Part shown: positions 35,589 to 47,308 of the stretch, piece by piece | How positions within the stretch are numbered: position 1 is the first letter of the stretch | Layout of the letters: each line of letters starts with the position of its first letter | Source of the DNA: Hippophae tibetana | Taxonomy: Eukaryota > Streptophyta > Magnoliopsida > Rosales > Elaeagnaceae | Assembly (NCBI GenBank): GCA_037013495.1 | Contig: CM072803.1 | Span: 11,054,001 to 11,118,000 of the forward strand | DNA length: 64,000 bases | Reading direction: 5' to 3' | The notes under the pieces: generated by a model | What the model was told of the DNA's origin: nothing | The model's input: only the letters and a program-made list of their open reading frames with translations | The model's database searches: none | Position numbers and translations under genes: made by a program

Positions 35589-36352
35589 ATGGTTTCCAAA
35601 TCTCCTTCATATCATGAGGTTATTTCTACACCTCTAGTTTCTGCATAAAATTCTAATACGAATTCTTCTCAGACTTTCAACAATGCATCTTTATCAATGC
35701 TTATCCTAGATCTATTCTTATTTCGATCAAATTAAATAATCAAAGTTATCTCCTTTGGAAGGAGTAGATGCTTAGTTATATGACGATCAATGGACTTAAA
35801 GATCTGATAAATTGGAGCATTGGTGTTCCACATCAATTTCTTGAGTTAGGTTGTACAATTCTGAAACCAGAGTTTGTTAATTGGAACAAAATCAAAGGTT
35901 GGTTTATAGTTCAGTTTTTGAGGCTATTTCTTCTCAAATTTTTGGGTTTCTTAAAGCCCGTGAACAATGGACTAAATAAGCAAATTCTATCCCTGGTGTT
36001 TCATAGGCTCGTACCCTTGATCTACGATCTCAGCTTTAGATTCTTCGAAAAGATGATCTAACTGAATCTGCATATAATTACTTAGTTGGTACTGGACAAC
36101 CAGTGACTAATCGTGATTTGTTATTGTACGTAATTGGTGGTTTAGAATCAAATTATACTTAATTTGTTTCTTCAAGGAATATGCGAGAAACTCTTCTTAG
36201 CCGTAGTGCTTTTGAGAGTTATTTGGAAGGTTATGATCATATGCTTCATAGGCAGACTAGCATGTCTACTGATCAAGTAATTTTTTCCTCATCATTTTTC
36301 TGGTAACAAATCTCCCTCTTAGAGCATTCGACATTTTTTCAATGAGACTTTT
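35589..36352 (+). pseudogene. Copia gag N-terminal part (UBN2_3 type)
   Basis: ATG at 35589 gives MVSKSPSYHEV, then a stop. The frame 35768-36061 (MLSYMTINGLKDLINW, then FVNWNKIKGW) and its upstream KLNN.SYLLW match the UBN2_3 copia gag. Further on, GTGQPVTNRDLLLYVIGGL (about 36090-36150) is the well-conserved later gag segment. It ends abruptly at the left LTR of the nested element at 36353. Confidence 0.75.
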
Positions 36353-36872
36353 TGTTGGAACAAATGTGTGAAAAACTATGTAAGAACAATATTACCGATA
36401 ACCTGAAATGAACTTCTTGGGTTGAGTCGTAGACTAGGTCGCTCTCTTTAAGACGTTTCGCGGTTCTGCCCAAATTTTTGCAAGCAAACACAGCCCCGTC
36501 GTCCCCAGGATAAAACAACACAGAATCATTTTCTGTCTCGGAACTTCATTGCACTGATGAAGTCCGGAATACTACACCTTTTAAATATTTATGTTGCTCG
36601 GAAATCTGAGAAAATAATTCTGAATTTTCTTTTCTTGATTTTGCTATGAAAACCGTAGAACTGTTTTTGAGTTGTTAAGTTATATTCTAAACTGAGGGCT
36701 ATTGTCTCTTTTTATAATCGCATAATTATGAGAATAACGGTCATAAAATTAATGGCCACATAATTATGAAAATAACGGTTATAAAAGTAACGGTAACATA
36801 ATTATAAAAATAACGGTCATAAAAGTAACGGTCATAAAAATAAAAAAAAATTATTTAAATTCATTTCCAACA
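36353..36872 (-). repeat. 3' LTR of the nested copia element
   Basis: 520 bp. On the minus strand it follows a purine-rich CAAGTGGTGGAT tract. It has fewer U3 repeats than the 5' LTR. Differences from the 5' LTR are mainly C/T and G/A. Confidence 0.9.
36721..36848 (-). promoter_or_regulatory. 38-bp tandem repeats with AACGG motifs, U3 of 3' LTR
   Basis: Units starting CATAATTATG are spaced 38 bp apart. Each holds ATAACGGT(C/T)AT; AACGG occurs five times. On the minus strand they lie directly upstream of a TATAAAAAG box, the position of LTR enhancers. AACGG is the core of MYB/MSA-type sites; binding is inferred. Confidence 0.6.
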
Positions 36873-39060
36873 ATCCACCACTTGAATTTTAAATAAAAAT
36901 AGTTTCATCGAGCAACCGATGAATTAAAAGTATAAGATTGTGCATAAGCAAAAGGTGTCTATCGACTTGAACCTTTGTATAGTGTTGATGCTCTAGAATA
37001 TACTAGAGTAACTCGTAGTTTTGAACTCTATCTCTAACAACATCACACAAACAACCTTTCCAAGGTGTAGTTCAAAAAGCCCGTGCTTTACGACCAAGCA
37101 CGTGTATCCTAGTATAGTGAATGCTCTAGTAAATTTTGCCCAAAATTTTCATAGGAAGCGGCCATACTTCCACATTCACATAGGTGAGTCTATCAAGAGT
37201 ACTCCTGTAGCTACGTACTCCACTACACATAGAGTATAGAACTCATTAAGAATTTAATAATTAACTCATCCTTTCTTTCGCTCTAGGACGTCATGCTTCT
37301 AACAATATAGAATGTGACGTTATAATAGCATGATTCATCTCATATCACTTCATGACTTGTTATTACCCATTGAACTTATTTCTTGGGATCTCCAGTCTAT
37401 AAGTTGGGTTACCATCATGAGTGACTCTTCATTCTAAGGGCATCAGTCACATTCCTTTCGAGGTTTTTGAAAACCTTCTCTCTTGTTAATCCTTTCGTCA
37501 AAGGATTAGTCAAATTTTCATCAGTACATATATGATCATTTCTTACAGCTCATGTAGAGAGAAATTCTCTAAAAGTACTATGTATCTGTCGTCTCTTACC
37601 GTTGTAATAACGGCTCTAAATCTTTGCAATAGCCGAAGTACTATCACAGTGGATCAGGACAGTTGGTATCGATCTTTCCCATAAAGGGATCTCATCTAAC
37701 AGATTTCTTAACTAGCCTGCTTCTTCACTAGCAATAGCTAGTGCTATCATTTCAATCTCTATCGTAAATTGAGCCAATATTGTCTATTACTTTGACTTCC
37801 AAGAAATAGGTCCACCAACTATGTTAAATATATAGCTGCTAGTTGATTTCGAGTCTTCTAATAAAATGTTCCAATCTGCATCACTGTATCCTTCTAGAAC
37901 AGTGGGAAACTTTTTATAATGTAATCCAAGGTATATAGTTCTCTTAAGGTACCTTATAACCCTTTCAATAGCATTCCAATGCTCTACACTAGGTCTACTG
38001 GTAAACCTACATCGTAGTCCCACAACATAAGCTATGTCTGGTCTAGTGCAATCAGTAGCATAACGTAAGCTACCAATGATGCTCGCATACTCAGTTTGTC
38101 TAACACCGTCTCCGGTGTTCTTGAACAACTTTACACTAGGATCATACGGAATACATGCAGGTTTACAGTTAAAGGAATTATATTTCTTTAAGATCTTCTC
38201 AATGTAATGACATTGATCTAAAGAAATTCCCTTTTCAGACCTAGTAATCTTTATACCAAGGATTACACTCGCTTCTCTGAGATCTTTCATATAAAAGCTA
38301 ACACTTAATAAAGTTTTCACATTATTCACAACATGAATATTTGATCCAAAAATAAGCATGTCATCCACATATAAACATATAATAGTGCAAATGTTATCTT
38401 CTAATTTATAATAAATGCATTTGTCACTTTCATTCATTTTGAATTCATATGGGTTAACTATATTATCAAATTTCTCATGCCATTGCTTAGGTTCTTTTTT
38501 AGACCATACAGAGATTTATCTAGTTTACAAACTTTATTTTCTTGACCTGGGATAACAAAACCTTCAAGTTGATCTTAAATTTCTTCTTCTAAATCACCAT
38601 TTAAGAAAGCAGTTTTAACATTCATTTGATGTACTACTAAATCATGGATAGCAGCAAGAGAAAAAAGTACACGTATGAAAGTTATTCGTGTGACTGGTGA
38701 AAAGGTATCAAATAAATCTACATTTTCCCTTTGCCTATACCATTTAACTACAATACGAGCTTTGTACTTTTCAATAGTACCATCGAGTTTTAATTTCTTC
38801 TTGTGTATCCATTTACATCCTATGATTTTACAACCATGAGGTAAGTCAACTAAATGCTAAGTTTTATTATACTCATGAGAGTCCATTTCATCATTTATGG
38901 TTTCTTCCCATAAGTTGTCATCTAAAGAAGAGAATGATTCTTTACGAGTTTGGGATCCTCCTATAAGGTATAAGCATAAAAATCTGACCCAAAATCCTTA
39001 AGGGTTCAAGCTCGTTTACTTCTTCTAATTTCAGTGTTTAATTCTTCATTTTGTTCAATA
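36873..39060 (-). pseudogene. Copia RT and RNase H of the nested element
   Basis: The 216-codon frame 38437-37787 contains the catalytic YVDDMLIFGS, VSFYMKDL.EASVILGIKI, YASIIGSLRYA..CTRPDIAY, LRYLK-type segments and YSDADWN of RNase H. Minus-strand sequence down to about 37490 continues with AEIMALAIASEEAG, HCDSTA and YTDENLTNPLTKGL, the end of the polyprotein. Upstream, 39000-38440 encodes the RT start in broken frames (around KWI.KK.LDGT, then LINGDL). From 37480 to 36900 only 3' untranslated sequence and chance frames are seen. Confidence 0.85.
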
Positions 39061-40080
39061 GTTCTAGTTATGGGTAAACAACTAGAAGACGAGCCCCCAT
39101 TATTCTTCAATTTAAATGGAAACCTATGTTCATAGTAGTCAACATCATTTGATTCTATAACTATGATCATTTAATTCATAGAATTTATAAGCTTTACTAT
39201 TCACAACATATGCTATGAATACACATTCGTATGTTCTACTAGTAAGTTTTATTTCTTTTAAGGATCAAGGATCCTAACATAGACTAAACAACCCCAAGTT
39301 TTAAAATAAGTTAAGTTTCTTATTTTTCAAAATTTCATACGGTAAAATTTTACTAGTAGATTTAGGCACTTTATTTAGCACATAGCAAACAATTAATAAA
39401 ATTTCCTCCCATCAATGGGAAGCAGCACCAGAGTTTAATAAAATTGTAATAACTAACTCAATAAAAGTTCTATTTTTTCTTTCAGCTTTACCATTCATTT
39501 CAGGAGAATAAGGTGTAGTTTTTTTTCATGAATGATTCCATGAGTTTTATAAAAATCATTGAAGATATTGAAATCATATTCAATGCCTCTATCACTTCGA
39601 AACCTTTTTATTTTTCTGTTAAGTTGATTCTCAATCTCAGTCATAAATATTTTAAAAATGTCAAATGCTTCATTTTTATTTTTCATTAGATATACGTAAG
39701 TGTAATCTGAACAGTCATTTATAAAAGTTATAAAATAGTGTTTCTCATTTCTTGTTAAATTTCCATCAAGTTCACATATGTCATAATGTATTAATTCTAA
39801 AGGTTCAGATTCTCTAACTACTGACTTATGTGAAGTTTTTGTTATTTTAGCTTAACTATAAAAGTCACATTTTTCCAAAATCATTCAAAGATAATTTAGG
39901 AATTAGTTCTAAGCTACTAATGTTCTTGATTATGCGTTTATTAACATGACAAAGTCTAGCATGCCAAATATTAAAGGAACTCAACATTCAATTTAAACAT
40001 GCCATTAGTGGCGTACCCCTTCCTAACAAAAAATATTATTTTTAGTAATTGTATATAAATCAACCCCTATAGTTTGAGTA
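39061..40080 (-). pseudogene. Copia integrase of the nested element
   Basis: The frame 39686-39495 carries MKNKNEAFDIFKIFMTEIEN and KRFRSDRGIEYDF (the second DDE Asp in RSDRG.EY). The adjoining minus-strand sequence to about 39180 gives the NG.AERKNRT-like segment and the C-terminal LGCL.YV.I phrase, all in shifted frames. Upstream, 39690-40000 contains an integrase start and the GAG-pre-integrase. The protein would insert the cDNA, but the copy is broken. Confidence 0.7.
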
Positions 40081-41257
40081 AATCCAGTTTTCTAAAGAAG
40101 ATATCCCAAAACTAAGTTCTTTCTCATCTTTGGAGTATGCAAGACATCTTTCAAGATGATAGTCTTTCCAAAGGTAAACTTCAATTCCACCTCACCAGTA
40201 CCAACAACTTTAGTGGAGTGGGAGTCGCCCAACAACACTTTCTTATCCTCAGAATCAGAGTAGGACTTGAACATGTCTCAATTATAGCGAACATGGCGAG
40301 AAGTACTAGTGTTCACCCAACACCCCTCAGATCCATCAACAAAATTGATTTCAGATATCATAGCAATAAGTTGATCTTCGGTAAGGTTCGCCCATGGGGC
40401 AGGACGATTCCTGTTCCGGCAGTTCCTGGCCAAGTGGCTAGGTCTGTTACAACTATAACATATGAATGTGTTATTCCTTAAGGGGGTTAAGGTCCATTCT
40501 GTAGAGGATAGTTTTTGTTTCTATTTTGGTGGTTACGGTTTTGGTTATTATTGTGATTCTAAGTTTTCATATTTCTATCTTTAGGTTTCAAAATTGTAGA
40601 TGAGGGTTTCTTATTGGTACTATTGTTTGAGACAACGAGTACTTCATCTCTTTGGTCTTATTTTCGGGCTTCTTCTTTTATTCTTAAACGGGTTATAAAA
40701 CTTTCTAAAGAAAATTTCTTAGTTTTATGTCTAAGTGTATTCTTAAAATCTTTCTAAGCATGGGGTAATTTATCTATAATAACAGCTACTTGAAATTGTT
40801 CATCTAAAGTCATACCTTCAGAAGTTATTTCACGTGCTATCTTCTGCAGTTCGTGTGATTGAGCTTCCACAGAATTATCATCAATCATTTGATACTTCAT
40901 GTATCTACTGACATCATACTTCTTAATTCCAGCTTCCTCAGTGTCGTACTTCTTTTGAAGTGCATTCCAAATTTCCTTAGCAAACTTATCAAAATTATAA
41001 TAGTCATACAAGTCATTAGCTAATCCATTAAGAATTTTTTTTTTCATAGAAAATGATTTTCTATCCAGGTGTTTAAATCCTTTATTGTAACTTCAGTATG
41101 AGAATTAGGCAGTGTTGGTTTTTCAATAATAAGAACAAAAGCGACAGTTTACATGGTTAAGAAGAATAACATTTTTTGTCTCCATTTTTAAAGTGTAGTT
41201 CTTCAAAACGAAATGGTTTGTTGATATCAGCAATTAACATTTCAGTAGACATGGTAG
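40081..41257 (-). pseudogene. Copia gag and protease of the nested element
   Basis: Gag starts at about 41252 with MSTEMLIADINKPFRFEELHF, one of the standard plant copia gag starts, then meets a stop. The frame 41047-40754 (NGLANDLYDYY, EIWNALQKKYDTEEAG, SRYMKYQMIDD) is the UBN2 domain. A zinc-knuckle-like C.N...H.A..C segment lies at about 40440-40400. The protease is at 40330-40092, where the usual D-S-G is replaced (WVNTSTSRH), with VVGTGEVEL and LKDVLHTPKMRKNLV following. Both regions carry shifts and stops. Confidence 0.8.
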
Positions 41258-41276
41258 ATAGAATTTGTCTTAAAAT

Positions 41277-41904
41277 TGTTGGAAAAAATATGTGAAAAAC
41301 TATGTAAGAATAATATTACCGATAACCTGAAATGAACTTCTTGGGTTGAGTCGCGGACTAGGTCGCTCTCTTTAAGACGTTTCGCGGCTCTGCCCAAATT
41401 TTTGCAAGCAAACACAGCCCCGTCGTCCCTAGGATAAAACAGCCCAGAATCATTTTCTGTCTCAAAACTTCATTACATGATGAAGTCCGGAATACTACAT
41501 CTTTTAAATATTTATGTTGCTCGGAAATCTGAGAAAATAATTCTGAATTTTCTTTTCTTGATTTTGCTATGAAAACCGTAGAACTGTTTTTGAGTTGTTA
41601 AGTTATATTCTAAACTGAGGGCTATTGCCCCTTTTTATAGTGGAAAAAATATGTGTAACGGTCATATAATTATGAAAATAACATACACATAATTTTGAAA
41701 ATAACGGTCATAAAAGTAACGATCGCATAATTATGAGAATAACGGTCATAAAATTAATGGCCACATAATTATGAAAATAACGGTTATAAAAGTAACAGTC
41801 ACATAATTATAAAAATAACGGTCATAAAAGCAACGGTCACATAATTATAAAAATAACGGTCATAAAAATAAAATAATTTTTTTTATTTAAATTCATTTCC
41901 AACA
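41277..41904 (-). repeat. 5' LTR of the nested copia element, with longer U3 repeat array
   Basis: 628 bp, about 108 bp longer than its partner, because the repeat array (about 41650-41870) has more units; AACGG occurs seven times. The TATA-like CTATAAAAAGGGG lies at 41640-41628 on the minus strand. Confidence 0.85.
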
Positions 41905-42359
41905 GTTTTGGTGGTTCACGCACACCTAAGAATTCAACTCGAAAATATGAGTCTAATTATCATGGTTATGGTACAAATACCTATTACGTTGTTAACAGGC
42001 GTGACAGACCTGTGTTTCAAATTTACAAAAAGCAAGGACATAGTGCCTCCACTTGTTTTATGTTGCCCGATATACTCAATGGCAAAGCACCTGATTATAT
42101 AATTTCCTTATAAGACTCCTATGACACATGTTGTTTCTATTCATATTGGCTATAATTTTGGATGTACGTGGCTTTGCTTTTTAGATTCAAGTGCTTCAAG
42201 TCATATTACTTCTACGGTTGCAAATGTTTCCAATTCCAATCTATACAATGTCCTTCTTGGCAATGGTAACAAACTATTTATCTCTAGTATTAACGCGAGT
42301 ACTTTTTTTGAAAATAACAAATGTGTTCTTTCTTTGTCTCATTTACTTCATAGTGCATC
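41905..42359 (+). pseudogene. Copia gag zinc knuckle and protease (host element, block 2)
   Basis: Continuing from block 1, the frame from 41907 reads FGGSRTPKNSTRKYES, then YKKQGHSAST.F (a C.C....GH....C zinc knuckle with changed Cys). The frame 42121-42384 holds WLCFLDSSASSHITSTVANV, the copia protease active site with D-S-S-A replacing D-S-G-A, then NVLLGNGN and SLSHLLHSAS. At this last phrase the CACTA miniature is inserted; the phrase continues on its far side at 43243. Confidence 0.85.
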
Positions 42360-43239
42360 CATTACTACAAAAATTGGTATTTAAGTCGATTTTTAGAAAA
42401 AAGTTGACTTATAATGAATTTAAAGTCGGTTCGGTGTAGAACCGATACTATACGTAGGACGTTACGTCGGTTGACATGGTTAACCGATGCTATCCACGTA
42501 TGTAGCATCGGTTGACACGTAGAACCGATGCTACACACGTGGATATGTCCTTTTCTCTTTTTTCTTCCTCAGACAGAAACTATTCCAAGTGTTGCATAAC
42601 TCTCAAAAACCCAAAACATCTTCCACTATTTCTCATTTTCCCGTCACCTACGACTACCAATTTTAGCACCGATTAATGGGTTTTCTTCCTCTCTAACTTA
42701 TCTTTTAGATCCTCTATTTTTTTTAGCAAAATACTCAAAAACTTTATACCCATTTCTCACTTACAAAACACCATTTTTTTCTTCATTTCTTTCATTTTGT
42801 TACTTCATTTACTCTTGGAAGTTTTTCTATTATCCTACGCACTTATTATTCATATTTTTTCTGCTATTATGTGTTATTATTTATGTGTATAAAGTTTTGT
42901 ATTATATATGTAGGTTTTGTATTATAACATCAGGAGAAGAATATGATGACCTTGAATAACGTAGGATAACACCATGGTAATTTTTCTACCATTAATTAAT
43001 ATTTTATTTTTCAATTATTTGTATTATTTAAACTATTTGTTAAACATATTTTGGTTTTTTCCTGCTATTATGTAGTGATTGAATACATGTTTTAATTTGA
43101 GTATAATATAAAATGAGTAAAATTTGTAAAAAAAAAATTAAAAATTTAAAGTCGATTCAATGCATGAACCGACTTTAAATTTTCAGTCATTCCATTTAAA
43201 ATCAGTTAATAGACTTTAATAGTGTTTTTTGTAGTAGTG
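42360..43239 (+). mobile_element. 880-bp non-autonomous CACTA element (miniature)
   Basis: Starts CATTACTACAAAAATTG (one change from CACTACTACAAAAA) and ends TTTTTTGTAGTAGTG, giving inverted CACTA termini. It is flanked by the perfect 3-bp target duplication ATC (42357-42359 and 43240-43242), the size typical of CACTA elements. Subterminal motifs GTAGAACCGATGCTA and GTCGGTTGACATGG (42420-42540) match those at 8945-9070 of the large CACTA element. At the other end is a palindromic AAAGTCGATTCA...GAACCGACTTT. The interior (about 42560-43130) has no coding capacity. It splits a copia protease frame. Confidence 0.9.
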
Positions 43240-43242
43240 ATC

Positions 43243-43825
43243 TCCTACTGCAAATTTCCTTCTAGTCAGTGTTTGTGTGCTAACAATTATGTTTTTTCTT
43301 GAATTCCAATCCCATTCTTTCTTTCGCAAAGTGAGGATCGACTTTATAGGCTTATTGGCTTAACAATCCCATCCTCTTTCAATTCCTCTTGTTGTTTTCT
43401 AGTTATGTATGCTTCGATTCCATCCGTACCCTTTAGAGTTTGATATAATCATATTGGTCATCCATGACATAATATTGTACAATGTGTAGTTACTATGATA
43501 AGGATTTTAGTTTTTGCAATCATTGTCAAGTAGGTAAATCTCATAAACAACCCTTTACTCGTATTCATGTTCCTAACTCTCAGCCAATTTCATTGTTATA
43601 TTTGGACTTATATATGGTTTCTCCATTAATAATTATCTTGGACTAATTGGTGAAATATGGATTTGGTGGGCTAGAAATGAAAGTTTTTAAACCTTATGTT
43701 CCTAGCTCTTAGTCATTTGCATTGTTGTATATGGATTATAGATTTATACATTGATAATTATCTTGGGCCAATTGATGAAATGTGAACTTAGTTACCTTGA
43801 AATGAAATTTTTTGAACTTCATGGG
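43243..43825 (+). pseudogene. Copia protease end and GAG-pre-integrase (host element, block 3), with 130-bp duplication
   Basis: Sequence from 43243 continues the interrupted protease frame (PTANFLLVSVCVLT, then FLEFQSHSFF). Near 43455-43560 it gives the GAG-pre-integrase phrases with GHP and FCNHCQVGKSHKQPFTR, and LDLYMVSP at 43600. A diverged 130-bp unit (43569-43698) is then repeated (43699-about 43825), after which no copia sequence is recognised. The rest of pol and the 3' LTR are missing. Confidence 0.75.
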
Positions 43826-44929
43826 TTAGTTTAAAAATAAAGTAATTGATCTTGGAGGGTCATGAAACTTTAGGAAAATAAGTTAGGTTGAAGGCAAAGT
43901 TCAAAGAGGTACTCCACCTAGAGAACATTAAGAATAGCCCGAAACCTTGGACAAATAAGATGATTTAAGATAAAAATTCAAGAGGAACTGGCCTTAATTA
44001 CTATATAATTGAGTTTTACACAAATTTTATGTAAGTTGTTTTAAAAACTATAAAAATAAACATAATTATCAGTTTTTTGAAAACCACCAAATTAGAATGC
44101 TTCTATTTGTAGGTTTTGTTCATAAACTATCAAGAAATTATGATATTAAAAAAATCCATAATGAAACACTACATTCTTTTTTATTCAACAAAATTCACTA
44201 AATCTAATGATACAAATAAACTAAAATCTCTCAAACCCTCACATCATCTCCGCCAAGGCATCAAGCACTCTCCACCGAAGCCATGACCCATTTTGCTCCA
44301 CTTTCCAATTCTAGCCATGAGCTATCGAGCTCCTCTTGGCCAAAGTCGTGAGCCATCGAGCACTACCCCCATTGAATTTTTTATCTTCATCCTCAAGCCT
44401 TATAATATATCGATAACCATCTTCTCCAAGATTAATCCTATTTGAATCACAAACCTAGGGCCATAAATAGCCATATATCATCGTATAGAGCAATAACTGT
44501 CCATGATCCATATTTGTTTACTCAAATGGATCCCTTTTTTTCATTGAAGATAGACAAATCCCTTCATTTTCATAATATCAATGCAATATATTTGGAATTG
44601 TAAGCAACCAACATTGTTATTGGTTTCTTATAGTTAAACAATTTTTTTCCTTATCAATGAACATAACTACTTATCCTTTGATACCCCATTTTTGGTTTAG
44701 ATTCAGATATTTATTTTTATTAATAGTATCTTACTTATTCTTGTTATGTATACCTTTTATTGTCTGTATTATAGAAAATTGACATGACATATTACACTTT
44801 TCTTGTTAGTTTTTATAAAAGATAACAAGATAGCACTTTCTTATCAATTTTTATTAAAACGCCGACAAGATAGACTTATTTATCTTATGTACAAAAACTT
44901 AATAGTCAAATTTTCTAAAATTTATAATA
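43826..44929. other. Spacer, nothing recognised
   Basis: Mixed AT-rich and slightly GC-richer sequence. Around 44240-44400 a loose repeat of CCATGAGC(T/C)ATCGAGC(T/A)C-like phrases occurs. No domain is recognisable in the short frames. Confidence 0.4.
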
Positions 44930-46558
44930 ATTTTGTGAATACAAAATTACATATACTGAGCGATAAATATACTCCCAATGTCAATTTAAAAAAACTACAT
45001 GATTGTAAATAATTCAACAAACTTCTTAAAAACAAATAGAAAATATAAACCTAAATATTTTTTCACAATATTTGGTTTTGAAAATTATAATTTAAAAACA
45101 TATAATTAAAAAGAGAGAAATATGATTGATTCAAACAATTCTTGATAGATAGGCAAATAACTATCAATGGATAATTTATGTGAATAATTAACAAGTTAGC
45201 CATGATTGCTTAGAATTAATTAGGTATTAAAGATATAAATTAAGATTATTGATTTTTTTTATTTTATGCATGAAAAAGTCTTGTGGCGGAAATCAATTTC
45301 GTTGTTAACCATATCAATTAAAATCTTTTGAGAGGGATCATTAACTAATAGATTAAATTATGTATTATACTTAAAAAATAGTAAACCATTTAAATTAATA
45401 CTTTTGGGAGAGTCACCAATTTAAACTCATATATAAGGTGTCCCAATTAGATCTACATGGCGTTCCTAAAACCTAACTTTCATATTTTAAATATATTACA
45501 AAAATATGTAGTCAATATATTAATAAATGATAAACTCTGTAAAACTCTTGAATAAAGAAGTAATTTCAATTTATTTTAAAAAAACATTCACCTAAATTAA
45601 TCTTCTCAAATATGATAACAAAACTAATTTTTCATAGTAATAATTAGCAAGACATACTCAAATTTAATAAATAATCAGTAAATTAAAAATAGCACTCAGT
45701 AAATATAAAAATATTAAATTTGTATATAAAAATAAATGTATACAAATAAGATCTACAAAAACAATTAAAGATAAACTGATATATCCTTCTCCATAGTTGT
45801 GGTCTTGATCCACAAAGTATTCTTCAATATACAAATGTTGTCTATATTTTCTGTTATCTAGAAAACCTCTAGATAATCTGCTTATTACTGTTTATGAATC
45901 TAATATATTGTAAAAATAAAATGAAAAGCAAAAATTGCAGTTGTTTCTAAAATTTTCCTACGTTAAACTACTTTCTCTGCATACAAAACCTAAAACATCA
46001 TATGCTCATTTAATTTATAGTTAAAGTTGGAAATTGAGGGTTTCGGGTGAGAACATTAATCATGCACCATGGTCCCAACTTTTACCATGTTGTGACCAAA
46101 GTAACATAATGGTTCACCAATTATTACCCCGAACAGGTCACACCGTGGCTTAATATTTCTTCATCGTAACACAAAACAAACTTCTCGCCCATTGAATTTA
46201 AGTAGTAAGGAGTGCAACGTGATCCACTATAACTCTCACCACGACACGCAATACTTTTCTTCACTTCAACTCTTGTTTTCATACCTAACAATTTGACTTG
46301 TATTATATGTAAGGCTTACATACATTGATCCTTTAAGCATTTTAAGGTGTAAATGAGCGCTTTAGGTATGATTCTTTTTTATATCGATCAATTTATTAAT
46401 TTGAAGTTAAAAATATTTGAAATACAACAAAAAATATCCATGATTTTGAATAAATAGATTTTCTTAAATAATGATAAAATTATGCACATTCAAATATATT
46501 TATTACATTTAAGTGCAAATAAACCACAGAATATTAGTACTTTTCAAGCACTCATCAC
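44930..46558 (-). mobile_element. Diverged gypsy-type LTR related to the two solo LTRs
   Basis: Features shared in order with 1530-3328 and 51651-53380: GATAAATATACTCCCAATGTC (44960-44985), GTATTAAAGATATAAATT, GGAGAGTCACCAATTTAAAC with AGGTGTCCCAATTAGA, the stretch before the TATA region, and the terminus AGTACTTTTCAAGCACTCATCA ending at 46558. It is much more diverged and lacks the strong GC-rich U3 zone. The left end is not fixed and no target duplication could be assigned. Confidence 0.55.
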
Positions 46559-47308
46559 TAACTTGGTTGTTAAAAAGTCATCAACGTAGGTGAGTACCTA
46601 TGCCGACAGTGAATGTGTTGACAATTGTTTTGATTACCAAGAAGAGTTTACCTTGATGGTTAAAACCCACTAAGAAATCCCTCTTGTGTAGTAGTGTTAT
46701 AAACCATGCGTTTGTCTACTCATGTATTGTTATAGCTTTTGTTTTTTTCTCATATTATATGGCTTCTATAATTAACTAGTTGTTTCTTACTTTCTATTTT
46801 ACCTACCTATTTTTTACTTTTATTCATTATTTTTCTATTGCATGTGAGAATTGGTGAGTCAACAAGTTGTATATATAATCTCCCTATGGTTGTACACCAA
46901 GTAGCAAACTTTTCACATTTTATCAATGTGAGACTTATTTACTCTTACTTCCTAACAATTTCCTCCCTCAAATAAGATCACTTAGCTCCCTGTATCTATA
47001 CTTCATCTTAATCCAATCCATCCGAGTCTTCCATACTTATAGCATGAGCATGAAATTAGTATAAAAAAAGAGAAAAGCTATCAAATAAAAACCTCTAAAC
47101 TTGGGATGTATTTGAAATAAACTTGATTTTGCTAACAACACAAGCAATCATATAAAAATGAAAATATAAAATGGTAAACCCACATAGGATCCACACCTAT
47201 ATGAAAACATCCATGGGTTAATACTTACCACCACTTGATGTGGTACAATTACTTGCTACTCAATATAGTGAACAACCTAGGGTAATGGTAATTACCATGA
47301 ACATTTAC
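46559..47308. other. Spacer, nothing recognised
   Basis: AT-rich non-coding sequence between the diverged LTR and the dispersed repeat; no domain or RNA gene recognised. Confidence 0.4.

Larger units (their letters stand above)
36353..41904 (-). mobile_element. Full-length minus-strand Ty1/copia element nested in another copia
   Basis: Two LTRs, 36353-36872 (3') and 41277-41904 (5'), both start TGTTGGAA and end TTCCAACA on the plus strand. They are nearly identical apart from transitions and tandem-repeat number. Gag to RNase H lie between them in order on the minus strand. Flanks are CTTTT (36348-36352) and GTTTT (41905-41909), a probable 5-bp target duplication with one change. It interrupts the gag of the plus-strand copia, which resumes at 41905. 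No good initiator-Met primer-binding site was seen beside the 5' LTR. Frames have many stops, so it is inactive. Confidence 0.9.
35370..43620 (+). mobile_element. Ty1/copia element split by two later insertions, 3' part missing
   Basis: Three plus-strand blocks form one element. Block 1, 35370-36352, has an LTR end with CTTATAAATAGC (about 35450), a primer-binding site TGCTATCAGAGC (35514) and gag. Block 2, 41905-42359, has the gag zinc knuckle and protease. Block 3, 43243-43620, has the protease end and GAG-pre-integrase. The first gap is a minus-strand copia element (36353-41904); the second is a CACTA miniature (42360-43239) with a perfect ATC duplication. Integrase core, RT and RNase H are absent after about 43620, where a 130-bp tandem duplication starts. 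The start of the 5' LTR is uncertain. Confidence 0.8.

Noticed and set aside
41258..41276. Primer-binding site of the nested minus-strand copia
   Set aside because: The bases next to the LTR (ATTTTAAGACAAATTC on the minus strand) do not match an initiator-Met site; not annotated.
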